The notes: a model not told the origin generated them from the letters alone. DNA of 64,000 nt from Ammoniphilus sp. CFH 90114 (GCF_004123195.1 NZ_SDLI01000001.1:794133-858132), one strand, 5' to 3'; shown: positions 27,090-35,504, numbered from the stretch's first letter. Program-made: numbers and translations.

Positions 27090-28049
27090 GTGAAAGTGGA
27101 ATCAAAGATGCAAGACAGTCCGTCCGTGATGATGGAAAAGAAGGTGAACTGGTTAACCGGGACGGGGAGAGGGTCCTTACCCCCCACTCGTTGGAAGAAA
27201 AATGCGTTTGCCTATAGTTTATTGCTGCCTTCTATGATTTTCTTGATCTTATTTACTTATTATCCAACCTTGAAGTCTATTTATTTAAGTTTTTTTAATT
27301 CAACAATGGGCCAAACCGAATTCGTAGGACTACAACAGTATAAGCAATTATTAGAGGATGATATCTTCCTCAAAGTCATGAAGAATAATCTCTTGCTTGC
27401 CATTGGAACGGTTCCAACGAGTATATTCTTAGCGATTTATCTAGCGATTTGGCTGAATGGCAAACTGAAAGCGAATGCTTTCCTGCGAGCCGCCTTTTTT
27501 TATCCGACAGTTATTCCTATGATAGCGATTGCTAATATATGGTTGTTTATTTATACACCTAGTTATGGATTATTAGATCAGTTTCTTGAGGTTTTTGGGG
27601 TGAAGGGTGTCAATTGGTTAGGGGATCCTTCATGGGTTATGTACTCTATGATTTTTATGCTCATTTGGAAGGAAGCTGGCTTTTTTATGATCTTCTACTT
27701 AGCAGGTCTTCAGAACCTCCCTCAGGATGTTTATGAAGCAGCTAGAATAGAAGGGGCGAAGCCTTTTCAAATATTCCGTCATATTACTTTTCCATTACTC
27801 ATGCCTACCACGATGTTTGTTCTTATTATTGCGGTGACCAACTCTTTTAAACTTGTGGATCATCTCTATATTATGACAAAGGGTGGACCCGACAATGCAA
27901 GTAATCTTTTGCTTTACTACATTTATGAGACTGCATTTAGTTTTTGGGATATGGGGAAGGCTTCCGTCTTGACGGTTGTTCTGCTGGTCATATTGCTTGC
28001 GATCTCTATCTTTAACTATGCCTATCTGGACAAGCGGATTCATTACTAG
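27090..28049 (+). CDS. ABC permease, UgpA-like
   Basis: This 319-residue MalF/UgpA-type permease has six TM segments and the EAA loop EAARIEGAKPFQIFRHITFP that docks the ATPase. The C-terminal MTKGGPDNAS is typical of UgpA. GTG 27090 is the likely start. It forms the channel with the next gene's product. Confidence 0.9.
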   Translation: MKVESKMQDSPSVMMEKKVNWLTGTGRGSLPPTRWKKNAFAYSLLLPSMIFLILFTYYPTLKSIYLSFFNSTMGQTEFVGLQQYKQLLEDDIFLKVMKNNLLLAIGTVPTSIFLAIYLAIWLNGKLKANAFLRAAFFYPTVIPMIAIANIWLFIYTPSYGLLDQFLEVFGVKGVNWLGDPSWVMYSMIFMLIWKEAGFFMIFYLAGLQNLPQDVYEAARIEGAKPFQIFRHITFPLLMPTTMFVLIIAVTNSFKLVDHLYIMTKGGPDNASNLLLYYIYETAFSFWDMGKASVLTVVLLVILLAISIFNYAYLDKRIHY

Positions 28050-28066
28050 AGAAAGGGGGATAGACC

Positions 28067-28879
28067 ATGTACCGAATCGTAAACTACAGTGTTGTAACTC
28101 TTCTAGGCATTGCCTTTTTAATTCCGTTGATCTGGACCATCTTTACCTCCTTTACACCAACAAGTGAAGTAACATCGAGTTCGAATCCATTCTGGATTGA
28201 TAATCCGACCGTGAGCAATTATATCGAGGCATGGAATACAGCGCCTTTTATCCAATACTATTACAATACCTTTATTATTGTGTTTGGAATCTTAGCTGTT
28301 CAGCTTTTTACGATTACGCTGGCAGCTTATGCTTTTGCTAGATTGGACTTTTGGGGTAAAAATGTAATCTTTATCTTGTTCTTAACTCAGCTTATGATCC
28401 CACCGGATATCTTAATTTTTCCAAACTATACGATCATGAAAGAATTAGGCTTAGTGGATTCGAAGCTAGCCGTTATGCTTCCTTATTGGGCTTCTGCCTT
28501 TGGTGCTTTCTTACTTCGCCAAACGTTTAAGCAAGTTCCTATCGATCTTGAAGAAGCGGCAAAAATCGACGGTTGCAGTTGGTGGAAAATCCTTTGGCAT
28601 GTATATATTCCCGCGGCAAAGCCAACCTACGTAGCTTTTGCTCTTATTTCAATTAGTACGCATTGGAGCAACTTTATGTGGCCTTTGGTCGTAACGAATA
28701 CGGTAGGTAGTCGTCCGTTAACGGTGGGAATGGCCATATTCGCTCAGTCTTTTGAAACAGGAGCGCAATGGGGAACGGTTACAGCAGCTACCATTATGGT
28801 TATCTTTCCTTTACTGCTTGCCTTCTTTGTTTTCCAGAGGCAGTTTGTGGAGAGCTTTATGCATTCGGGAATCAAATAG
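28067..28879 (+). CDS. ABC permease, UgpE-like
   Basis: This 270-residue MalG/UgpE-type permease has six TM segments and the EAA loop EEAAKIDGCSWWKILWHVYIP. It starts 17 bases after ugpA-like with GAAAGGGGG upstream. No ATPase follows; the operon runs into an MBL hydrolase gene instead. Confidence 0.92.
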   Translation: MYRIVNYSVVTLLGIAFLIPLIWTIFTSFTPTSEVTSSSNPFWIDNPTVSNYIEAWNTAPFIQYYYNTFIIVFGILAVQLFTITLAAYAFARLDFWGKNVIFILFLTQLMIPPDILIFPNYTIMKELGLVDSKLAVMLPYWASAFGAFLLRQTFKQVPIDLEEAAKIDGCSWWKILWHVYIPAAKPTYVAFALISISTHWSNFMWPLVVTNTVGSRPLTVGMAIFAQSFETGAQWGTVTAATIMVIFPLLLAFFVFQRQFVESFMHSGIK

Positions 28880-28888
28880 GAGGGCAAT

Positions 28889-29635
28889 ATGGATATTTTG
28901 TTAATGGGAACAGCGAGTGCTACGGCTGGTGCTGAACGTGATAATACGTATTTGTTAATTAGACCGCAAAGCCATTGGATTATGATTGATGTAGGAGGGA
29001 ATCCACTTGGCAAGCTTAAGAAGCTGGGCATAGCAACTGACGAAATAAAAGAGATAGTATTCACTCATTTTCATATTGATCATATCTATGGGTTACCTTC
29101 TCTTCTTTGGGGGATGTGGCTGGATGGACGTAAGGAACCGTTAACGATCTATTGTTCAGAGGATAATGAATTAAGGTTAAGAAGTTGGTTAGAGGTAATG
29201 GGGGTAAAGGAATGGCCCATACAATTCGCCATTCAAGTTAGGACTTTTCCATGGAAAAAGGAGACTCAACTCATAGGTGGCGAAGGGTTTTCTATGATGA
29301 CCTTTCCAAGCCTGCATTTAGGTTCTACGGTCGGCTTGAAAATGATGGATCAAGATGAAGTAATTGTCTATTCCGCAGATACCATGTTAAATCCGAGGAT
29401 AAAAGAAGAGCCAAGAATTGATCTGTTAATTCATGAAGCTACCACAGCGTTTGAAGATCTTCCCAATCACACATCCTTAAAGCAGCTAACAGAATTCTAT
29501 GAGCTGGACCGAGTGGGTGAGGTGATCGCGGTCCATTTAACAGATGGGGAGCCTTATGAGGAAGTAACGCAATCATTGAACCCACACATAAGAGAGAAAG
29601 TGAAGATTGGCTACGATTTAATGAAAATCAAATAA
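28889..29635 (+). CDS. MBL-fold hydrolase (RNase Z/PhnP-like)
   Basis: This 248-residue metallo-beta-lactamase-fold protein has the metal motif HFHIDH, a later His (SLHLGS), Asp (SADTM) and the terminal VHLTDG. The overall pattern resembles RNase Z-like and PhnP-like phosphodiesterases. It lies ten bases after the permease in a glycerophosphate cluster, so a phosphodiesterase acting on imported glycerophosphodiesters is a reasonable inference. Direct evidence is lacking. Confidence 0.8.
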   Translation: MDILLMGTASATAGAERDNTYLLIRPQSHWIMIDVGGNPLGKLKKLGIATDEIKEIVFTHFHIDHIYGLPSLLWGMWLDGRKEPLTIYCSEDNELRLRSWLEVMGVKEWPIQFAIQVRTFPWKKETQLIGGEGFSMMTFPSLHLGSTVGLKMMDQDEVIVYSADTMLNPRIKEEPRIDLLIHEATTAFEDLPNHTSLKQLTEFYELDRVGEVIAVHLTDGEPYEEVTQSLNPHIREKVKIGYDLMKIK

Positions 29636-29647
29636 GCTACTGTGCAA

Positions 29648-29727
29648 GGGACAGAGACGTGGAGAATCCCAAGCCATGGAAGACTTTATCATTCGAAGGG
29701 TAAGGCTTTTTGTGGTTTGGGTTTTTT
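29648..29727 (+). promoter_or_regulatory. GlpP-type antiterminator/terminator leader 2 (HAD phosphatase)
   Basis: GGG (29648-29650), AGAGACGTGGAGA (29653-29665) and CCC (29668-29670). The CCCAAGCC arm (29668-29675) pairs with GGTTTGGG (29714-29721) and a TTTTTT run. Same layout as the leaders at 25568 and 31286. Confidence 0.7.
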
Positions 29728-29767
29728 GTATTTTGTCTTAAAGAACTTTTGTGTAGAGGAGAAGCGT

Positions 29768-30571
29768 ATGAAGAATTTTTCAGGGTATATTTTTGATTTA
29801 GATGGAACGATTTATTTAGGGGAGGAAATGATTCCAGGAGCTGTTGATGTCATTGATACTCTGCAGACAATGGGGAAGAAAGTGCTTTTCTTGACAAATA
29901 AGACGATAGAATCTAGGCAAAAATATGTAGCGAAGTTAAATAGATTTGGGATCAAAGTAGGTTTGCAAAATATTCTTAGCCCTGCCCTTGTTACCATAAA
30001 GTATCTTAAGGAGAAACACCCTGGTGAAAAGGTTTACGTAATTGGCGAAGAGATACTGAAGGAAGAGCTTGAGCAGGAAGGGATCTTATTCGCATCTACT
30101 CCGCAAGAGACCCAGGTCGTTCTTATCTCTTGGGATCGAGAGTTCCATTATTCGCATTTAAACTTTGCTTATCAAGCTATTAAGAAAGGTGCTGTCGCTA
30201 TTGCTACCAATCCGGATCGTACCTGTCCGGTCCCTGATGGAGACGTTCCAGACTGTGGAGCTATGATAGGTGCGATTGAAGGCGCTACAGGACAGAAAAT
30301 CGATGGAATCATGGGTAAGCCATCTATTTTGACAGCCAGTACAGCTTTAGAGATTCTAGAGTTAAAGCCTGAAGAGTGCCTTATGATTGGGGATAGAGTG
30401 GAGACGGATATCTTAATGGGTAAAGTGGCAGGGTTAAATACGGCACTTGTGCTAACTGGAATTACAAAACGTGAAAATATGGAAGGGGCTCCATACCAAC
30501 CTGATTATATCCTAGATTCGGTTTACGATATCGTGTTGAAAAGGTCAACAGAGGAGTCATTTACGAGGTAA
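29768..30571 (+). CDS. HAD-IIA phosphatase (NagD/AraL/PGP-like)
   Basis: This 267-residue haloacid dehalogenase-family phosphatase has motif I DLDGTIYLG, motif II FLTNKT and motif III GDRVETDILMG, with the large type IIA cap between. The start ATG 29768 follows GAGGAGAAG; the frame is open further upstream through the leader but without a start signal. Relatives dephosphorylate sugar or glycerol phosphates. Its placement between two GlpP-type leaders suggests glycerol-3-phosphate or a toxic by-product of that pathway as substrate. Confidence 0.85.
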   Translation: MKNFSGYIFDLDGTIYLGEEMIPGAVDVIDTLQTMGKKVLFLTNKTIESRQKYVAKLNRFGIKVGLQNILSPALVTIKYLKEKHPGEKVYVIGEEILKEELEQEGILFASTPQETQVVLISWDREFHYSHLNFAYQAIKKGAVAIATNPDRTCPVPDGDVPDCGAMIGAIEGATGQKIDGIMGKPSILTASTALEILELKPEECLMIGDRVETDILMGKVAGLNTALVLTGITKRENMEGAPYQPDYILDSVYDIVLKRSTEESFTR

Positions 30572-30595
30572 TCTCTGAGAAAAGGAGGAAGTCGG

Positions 30596-30659
30596 TCATT
30601 TTTGCAGAAAACATTTAGATAGAGTTAGTATTCATGAGAAGGGCGTGCTGCAAAAATGA
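30596..30659 (+). promoter_or_regulatory. Inverted repeat covering the glpP start codon
   Basis: TCATTTTTGCAG (30596-30607) is perfectly complementary to CTGCAAAAATGA (30648-30659); the second arm contains the glpP ATG (30656-30658). If formed in the mRNA, the stem would hide the start codon. Confidence 0.55.
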
Positions 30660-31255
30660 AAGACAATCAGGCCATCAAGACGATCCAATATGCATTGAAG
30701 AACAAGCCAGTGATCACATCTCTCGTAACGGAGGATGATTTAGACGCTATATTAGGGACCACGTCAAATATCATTTTCTTACTTAAAGGTGATATCTTTA
30801 CATTAGGGAATTACGCTGAGCGAATTCGGGATGCTGGCAAACTGATCTTTGTCCACTTTGATCTTATTGAAGGGATTGGAAAAGATCAGATGGGTGTCAG
30901 GTATTTGGCCAATGAGATTGGAATTGACGGCATCGTCACGACCAAATCCAATATTATATTAGCAGCTAAGAAATACGGGATGATGACGATACAGCGGTTA
31001 TTTGTCTTTGATTCGGTCTCTTTAGAAAATGGTATTAAAACCATTAAGAATTCTCAGCCCGATGCAATTGAGGTATTACCTGGAATGGTCATTCCGCGTA
31101 TTTCGAAGCGTATTCAATCTGAATTAGGGGTTCCTGTCATAGCAGGGGGATTGATCCTAGACTTGCAAGACTTAGAGTTGGCTTTGGATAATGGAGCGAT
31201 TGGCATCTCAACTTCGGCTAAAGAACTATGGCAATGGCAAGATATGAAAGCTTAG
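30656..31255 (+). CDS. glpP: Glycerol-3-phosphate-responsive antiterminator GlpP
   Basis: This 199-residue protein has the TIM-barrel-like GlpP fold, with the family blocks LIFVHFDLIEGIGKDQMG, GIVTTKSNIILAAKKYG and DAIEVLPGMV...GVPVIAGGLI. In Bacillus, GlpP bound to glycerol-3-phosphate prevents termination in glp leader RNAs. It sits between the HAD phosphatase and mgtC-glpD, whose leaders contain the shared element. The ribosome site is weak (AAGGGCG at long spacing), and the start lies inside an inverted repeat. Confidence 0.92.
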   Translation: MKDNQAIKTIQYALKNKPVITSLVTEDDLDAILGTTSNIIFLLKGDIFTLGNYAERIRDAGKLIFVHFDLIEGIGKDQMGVRYLANEIGIDGIVTTKSNIILAAKKYGMMTIQRLFVFDSVSLENGIKTIKNSQPDAIEVLPGMVIPRISKRIQSELGVPVIAGGLILDLQDLELALDNGAIGISTSAKELWQWQDMKA

Positions 31256-31285
31256 GATAAACTCTAGACAAGTTAATATGTAAAT

Positions 31286-31353
31286 GGGTAGAGATGAGGA
31301 GAAACCCAACACGTGTGAATAGTCAGAAGACTAGTCTCATTGTGTTGGGTTTT
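31286..31353 (+). promoter_or_regulatory. GlpP-type antiterminator/terminator leader 3 (mgtC-glpD)
   Basis: GGG (31286-31288), AGAGATGAGGAGA (31290-31302) and CCC (31305-31307). The arm AACCCAACAC (31303-31312) pairs perfectly with GTGTTGGGTT (31342-31351), then TTATT. Confidence 0.75.
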
Positions 31354-31414
31354 ATTAATTGGTTGAGAAAGGGAGGAGATCCAAACGTATACCATTGAAC
31401 TTGATCATTATACG

Positions 31415-32086
31415 ATGATGCTGCGCTTAGGATTAGCAGCTCTATTAGGCGGAATTATTGGTTGGGAGAGGGAACGGAGGAATAAACAAGCTGGTTTCAA
31501 GACTCACCTGTTAGTTTCAGTCGGATCTGCTCTGATTATGCTTACATCGATCTATGGTTTTGGGGATCACCTTCTCAATCATCCCAATGCTCGCTTTGAT
31601 CCAGCACGTTTAGCGGCCCAAGTGGTAAGCGGAATTGGATTTCTTGGAGCAGGCGCCATTCTTCGTCATTCGAATCAAGTGATAACGGGCTTGACTACAG
31701 CGGCAACATTATGGGTCGTGGCAGCCATTGGTTTAAGTGTCGGTTCTGGTTTTTATGTTCCTGCTATTGCTACAACGGCAATCGTTATGTTTAGTGTTTT
31801 ACTTCTAAGAGGAATAGAAAATCGTTTTGCTTCCTCTACTCAATCAAGAAAGCTTCGTATATTAGTAGCAGATCGACCAGGAAAATTAGGAGAGATAAGT
31901 ACTGTATTAGGTTTTGAAGATGTGGATATTCGTAATATCTTCATCTCCGAGGAAATTGTAGATGAACTTCATAGTAGAGTAGTTATAGAGATGCAAATTC
32001 GCACGTCAAGGCACAAGAACGTCCTTAACATAATAGAAGGCCTCCAAAAAATTGAAGGAGTAAAGGAAGTACAGTTTGAAAGCTAA
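31415..32086 (+). CDS. MgtC/SapB family membrane protein with ACT-like tail
   Basis: This protein of about 223 residues has the MgtC N-domain (RLGLAALLGGIIGWERERRNKQAGFKTHLLVSVGSALIML; GIGFLGAGAILR) with four to five TM segments, and a C-terminal ACT-like domain (LRILVADRPGKLGEISTVL). The start is uncertain. The only ribosome site, GGGAGGAGAT (31371-31380), suits an in-frame ACG at 31385 or ATT at 31394, not the ATG at 31415. It lies 21 bases upstream of glpD. Its link to glycerol metabolism is unclear. Confidence 0.8.
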   Translation: MMLRLGLAALLGGIIGWERERRNKQAGFKTHLLVSVGSALIMLTSIYGFGDHLLNHPNARFDPARLAAQVVSGIGFLGAGAILRHSNQVITGLTTAATLWVVAAIGLSVGSGFYVPAIATTAIVMFSVLLLRGIENRFASSTQSRKLRILVADRPGKLGEISTVLGFEDVDIRNIFISEEIVDELHSRVVIEMQIRTSRHKNVLNIIEGLQKIEGVKEVQFES

Positions 32087-32106
32087 CTGGAGAGGAGAGA
32101 CTCGGT

Positions 32107-33795
32107 TTGAAAACTTATTTTTCTGCACGAGAAAGAGGAACTATTTTAAAAGAAATGGCAAGTGATACGTTGGATGTACTCGTTATTGGAGGGGGAATTA
32201 CAGGTGCTGGGATCGCCCTTGATGGAAGTGTTAGAGGACTTCACATTGGATTAGTGGAAAAGGCAGACTTTGGCTCAGGCACAAGTAGCCGTTCCACAAA
32301 GCTTATTCATGGGGGGTTACGTTATTTAAAGCAAGGAGAGGTAAAACTGGTTCAGGAAGTAGGGAAGGAACGGGAGATTCTTTACCGGAATGCTCCACAT
32401 CTTGTCATTCCTGCCCCAATGCTACTTCCAATCTATAAAGGAGGTACATATGGATATTGGGCATCCTCTATCGGTTTGTACATCTATGACGTTTTAGCCG
32501 GTGTGGCACGGAAGGAAAGACGCAAGATGCTAAGGAGTGAAGCTACGAAAAAGACAGAGCCTCTGTTAAAAGTGGACGGATTAAAAGGGGGTGGACTCTA
32601 TTATGAGTATCGAACGGATGATGCCCGGTTGACTCTAGATATTGTGAAAACAGCAGTAAAACATGGTGCAAAGGCTATCAATTATGCAAAAGTGACGGAG
32701 TTCATCTATGATTCTACAGGTCAGGTCGTTGGGGTGAAGGTTCAAGATCAACTTAACGGAAAAAGGATTAATCTATTTGCTAAAAAAGTGGTAAATGCAG
32801 CTGGACCGTGGGTAGATGGGGTCAGAGATCTAGATGGTTCCTTACAGGGTAAACGCCTTTTCCTAACGAAAGGAGTTCATCTAGTGGTCGACTATCAGCG
32901 CTTACCAGTCAAACAGTCTGCTTACTTCGATACACCTGATGGGAGAATGGTGTTTGTTATTCCACGAGGACGGATTACTTATATTGGTACAACAGATACT
33001 GCGTATGATCAATCCATTGATGAACCTCGTGCAACAAAGGCCGACCGAAATTATCTTATCCAGGCAGTTAATGCGATGTTTCCGGAAGTGAAGTTAAAGG
33101 AAGAGGATATTGAATCTCACTGGGCAGGGTTACGCCCTCTTATTTACGAGGAAGGGAAAGGGCCTAGCGAGCTCTCAAGAAAGGATGAGTTGTTTATTTC
33201 TAGTTCAGGACTCATTACGATTGCTGGAGGAAAATTAACGGGCTATCGCAAGATGGCAGAGAAGGTTGTTAACCTTGTTTCACGTGACCTTAACACTTCG
33301 CTAGGAAGAGCACTCGTTAAGTGTACCACAGATCAGGTAATTATTAGCGGCGGGGAACGTATGGGTTACACCTCATTTGCAAATTGGAAAAAAGAGCTGT
33401 TTAAGAGAGGAGTAACCCTTGACCTTGAGGAGGATATCGTTCGTGAATGGATTGATGTGTATGGAACAAATACATTAAAAATCTATAAGAAACTAAGTGA
33501 CTTGCCCAAGAATTCTCCCCATCGGGCCCTTCGTGCACAGCTGGCTTATTCTATCGAAGAGGAAATGACTGTGAATGCCACAGATTTCTTGAGACTGCGA
33601 ACCGGCTGGACTTACTTTAACTTGAAGAAAGCGACAAAGTACGGTTCAATAATCATTTCTTATATGGCTGAAATGTTAGGTTGGGATCAGACGGAGGTTC
33701 AAAAACAGAAAGAAATGGTCTCAAACTTATTGAAACAAATTCATGAATTACCAGATTCGGATCAACCTTTGCGATCCCTAGCCATAGGAGAATAA
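32107..33795 (+). CDS. glpD: Aerobic glycerol-3-phosphate dehydrogenase
   Basis: This 562-residue FAD enzyme oxidises glycerol-3-phosphate to dihydroxyacetone phosphate at the membrane, passing electrons to quinone. The N-terminal dinucleotide fold is VLVIGGGITGAGIALDGSVRG, followed by SSRSTKLIHGGLRYLKQGE and later IGTTDTAYD and HWAGLRPL. TTG 32107 follows GGAGAGGAGAG. Length is normal. It is the last gene of the glp region, downstream of leader 3. Confidence 0.96.
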   Translation: MKTYFSARERGTILKEMASDTLDVLVIGGGITGAGIALDGSVRGLHIGLVEKADFGSGTSSRSTKLIHGGLRYLKQGEVKLVQEVGKEREILYRNAPHLVIPAPMLLPIYKGGTYGYWASSIGLYIYDVLAGVARKERRKMLRSEATKKTEPLLKVDGLKGGGLYYEYRTDDARLTLDIVKTAVKHGAKAINYAKVTEFIYDSTGQVVGVKVQDQLNGKRINLFAKKVVNAAGPWVDGVRDLDGSLQGKRLFLTKGVHLVVDYQRLPVKQSAYFDTPDGRMVFVIPRGRITYIGTTDTAYDQSIDEPRATKADRNYLIQAVNAMFPEVKLKEEDIESHWAGLRPLIYEEGKGPSELSRKDELFISSSGLITIAGGKLTGYRKMAEKVVNLVSRDLNTSLGRALVKCTTDQVIISGGERMGYTSFANWKKELFKRGVTLDLEEDIVREWIDVYGTNTLKIYKKLSDLPKNSPHRALRAQLAYSIEEEMTVNATDFLRLRTGWTYFNLKKATKYGSIIISYMAEMLGWDQTEVQKQKEMVSNLLKQIHELPDSDQPLRSLAIGE

Positions 33796-33891
33796 GATTC
33801 GACTTTATAAAAATCTTCTAGACAAACTCAATTGATGGATTATATCATAAATTTAAGTTATTTGGTAACTTTTTACAATCAGGAGGGTGCA

Positions 33892-34428
33892 ATGATCCAT
33901 CAATTGAGGGAAATTCAAACGAACCGGCTTATCTTAAAGCCATTGGACAGGGAGGTTGATCTGTTTTCCTATGCTCAAATTATGAGTGAGGATGAAGTAG
34001 GGAGATGGTTACCTAAAGGTAGAGGCTATACTCTTGATGAAACCATAAGTTTTATGACTTATATGGAAGGTCATTGGATAAAGCATGCTTACGGGATTTG
34101 GGGAGTGTATTCAAAAGAAAGTCAAACCTTATTAGGTCACTGTGGGTTGAATTTTATTGAGGACTTGCAAAAGGTGGAAGTCCTTTATGCTTATGGTCAG
34201 AACGGGCGTGGAAAGGGATATGCAACAGAAGCAGGAGCACAGGTGCTAAACACTGCGTTTGAACAATTACATTTGCAAGAAGTCATTGCCTTAGCAAAAC
34301 CTGAAAATAACAGGTCAAGAAGAGTAATTGAAAAACTAGGTTTACTTTATCAACAAGATATTCAAATGTGGAATATGGACTTGGTTTATTATTCGTTAGA
34401 TAAGAATCAAAGAAACAAAGCGAAATGA
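33892..34428 (+). CDS. GNAT acetyltransferase (RimJ-like)
   Basis: This 178-residue protein has the acetyl-CoA loop region QNGRGKGYATEA and the NRSRRVIEKLG motif of RimJ/RimL-type N-acetyltransferases. ATG 33892 follows CAGGAGGGTG; the in-frame ATG at 33832 has no site. The substrate is unknown. Confidence 0.85.
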   Translation: MIHQLREIQTNRLILKPLDREVDLFSYAQIMSEDEVGRWLPKGRGYTLDETISFMTYMEGHWIKHAYGIWGVYSKESQTLLGHCGLNFIEDLQKVEVLYAYGQNGRGKGYATEAGAQVLNTAFEQLHLQEVIALAKPENNRSRRVIEKLGLLYQQDIQMWNMDLVYYSLDKNQRNKAK

Positions 34429-34510
34429 GGATGTATAAGGGTTTGTCTCCTGGAAATGCTATAACTAATCTTTATTACTAACTAAGCATAATGACAGGAG
34501 GACAGACAAC

Positions 34511-34864
34511 ATGAAGAAGATGGCAACTGCTGGATTGTGTGCGCTTATCCTAAGTATGAACTTATCTATGGTTCAAGCTGCAGGAGATCGGACAAATACT
34601 ACGGGAACGGATACAACTGGGACGACAATTAGAGGTGCAAATACTGTTGGAACACCTGGTGCAGGACCTGATGGGGCTGCCATGTACAATGTGGATAGAA
34701 CTGGATATGGTACAGGTGCGGGAACAATGGGAACACCAGGAACTGGAACAGCACGTACAACCGCCGCTGACACAAGAGACTGGGGTTGGCTTGGGCTACT
34801 GGGTTTAGTGGGACTTGCAGGTCTTATGGGCCGTAATCGCAATCCAGAACCCACTAGGGAATAG
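34511..34864 (+). CDS. Secreted Gly/Thr-rich protein with WGxxGxxGLxGL C-terminus
   Basis: This 117-residue protein has a signal peptide (about 1-23), a Thr/Gly-rich low-complexity middle and a C-terminal hydrophobic block DWGWLGLLGLVGLAGLMGRN followed by polar residues. The end fits the WGxxGxxG-type anchoring signal seen in several bacterial lineages. GACAGGAGGAC lies before the ATG. It is probably surface-retained; no enzyme function is visible. Confidence 0.7.
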   Translation: MKKMATAGLCALILSMNLSMVQAAGDRTNTTGTDTTGTTIRGANTVGTPGAGPDGAAMYNVDRTGYGTGAGTMGTPGTGTARTTAADTRDWGWLGLLGLVGLAGLMGRNRNPEPTRE

Positions 34865-34868
34865 AGGA

Positions 34869-34900
34869 AAAAGCTCGTCTATAACCCAGACGAGCTTTTG
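34869..34900. terminator. Bidirectional terminator
   Basis: AAAAGCTCGTCT (34869-34880) pairs with AGACGAGCTTTT (34888-34899), with A/T runs on both sides, between convergent genes. Confidence 0.9.
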
Positions 34901-34909
34901 TTATGTTAA

Positions 34910-35308
34910 TTATTTCACCATTACCTTTTCAATAGAACGTTCCACCACTTCAAGATCTCCGGTACCACGAATTAATTTCTTGGAGTGAGTCGTATTCGGT
35001 TTTAATACATTAACCATATATTCAATAGCTACTTCGGGATCAACGGTGTCTCCACAGGTATAGCAATCAAGTGCCGCAAAGCCGCGCTCAGGGTAAGTGT
35101 GGATAGAAAGGTGGCTTTCAGATAGGAGTACCAGTACAGTTGCACCTTGTGGGTCGAATTGTTGTGCTTGAACGGATAGCACGGTAGCACCACAAGCTTC
35201 GGCTGCTTCTACCATATGAAGTTGAAGACGCTCCGCATTGTTGATCAAATCAAAATCTACTCCCCAGCAGTCAATCGCTACATGTCTTCCAAAAGTTGAG
35301 TATTCGAT
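34910..35308 (-). CDS. speD: S-adenosylmethionine decarboxylase proenzyme
   Basis: This pyruvoyl enzyme makes decarboxylated AdoMet for spermidine synthesis. It is self-cleaved before the Ser in LLSESHLSIHTYPERG, and the conserved Cys is in DCYTCGDT. The family N-terminus EYSTFGRHVAIDCWGVDF lies upstream of the first usual start codon (TTG 35248) and requires initiation at ATC 35306-35308, with AGAGGGG nine bases upstream; TGA lies further up in frame. With that start the protein has 133 residues, normal for the family. The unusual start is inferred from homology. Confidence 0.88.
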   Translation of the reverse strand: MEYSTFGRHVAIDCWGVDFDLINNAERLQLHMVEAAEACGATVLSVQAQQFDPQGATVLVLLSESHLSIHTYPERGFAALDCYTCGDTVDPEVAIEYMVNVLKPNTTHSKKLIRGTGDLEVVERSIEKVMVK

Positions 35309-35431
35309 TTCCTCCAGCCCCTCTCATTTCTTTGTATTACAAGATGTATATTAAGTAGTTTACGCTTTTTTTCACAACGATAGTAACTATAACATGTTTC
35401 GACAGGGGGATCAATACCCTAAAAATATAAA

Positions 35432-35484
35432 GAGGGTTCCTACTAAAGGAAACTTCAGTCAAAGTTTACCTTCAGAGTCGCCCT
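35432..35484 (-). terminator. Terminator of the minus-strand gene at 35505
   Basis: On the minus strand GAGGG...CCCTC flanks an inner stem (AAACTT against AAGTTT with AAGG/CCTT), followed by CTCTTTATATTTTT. Confidence 0.6.
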
Positions 35485-35504
35485 CACTGTATTCAATACA
35501 GAGT

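Noticed and set aside
34573-34854. Long minus-strand frame opposite the Gly/Thr-rich protein
   Set aside because: It is a shadow of the repetitive codons; the plus-strand gene has signal peptide and ribosome site.
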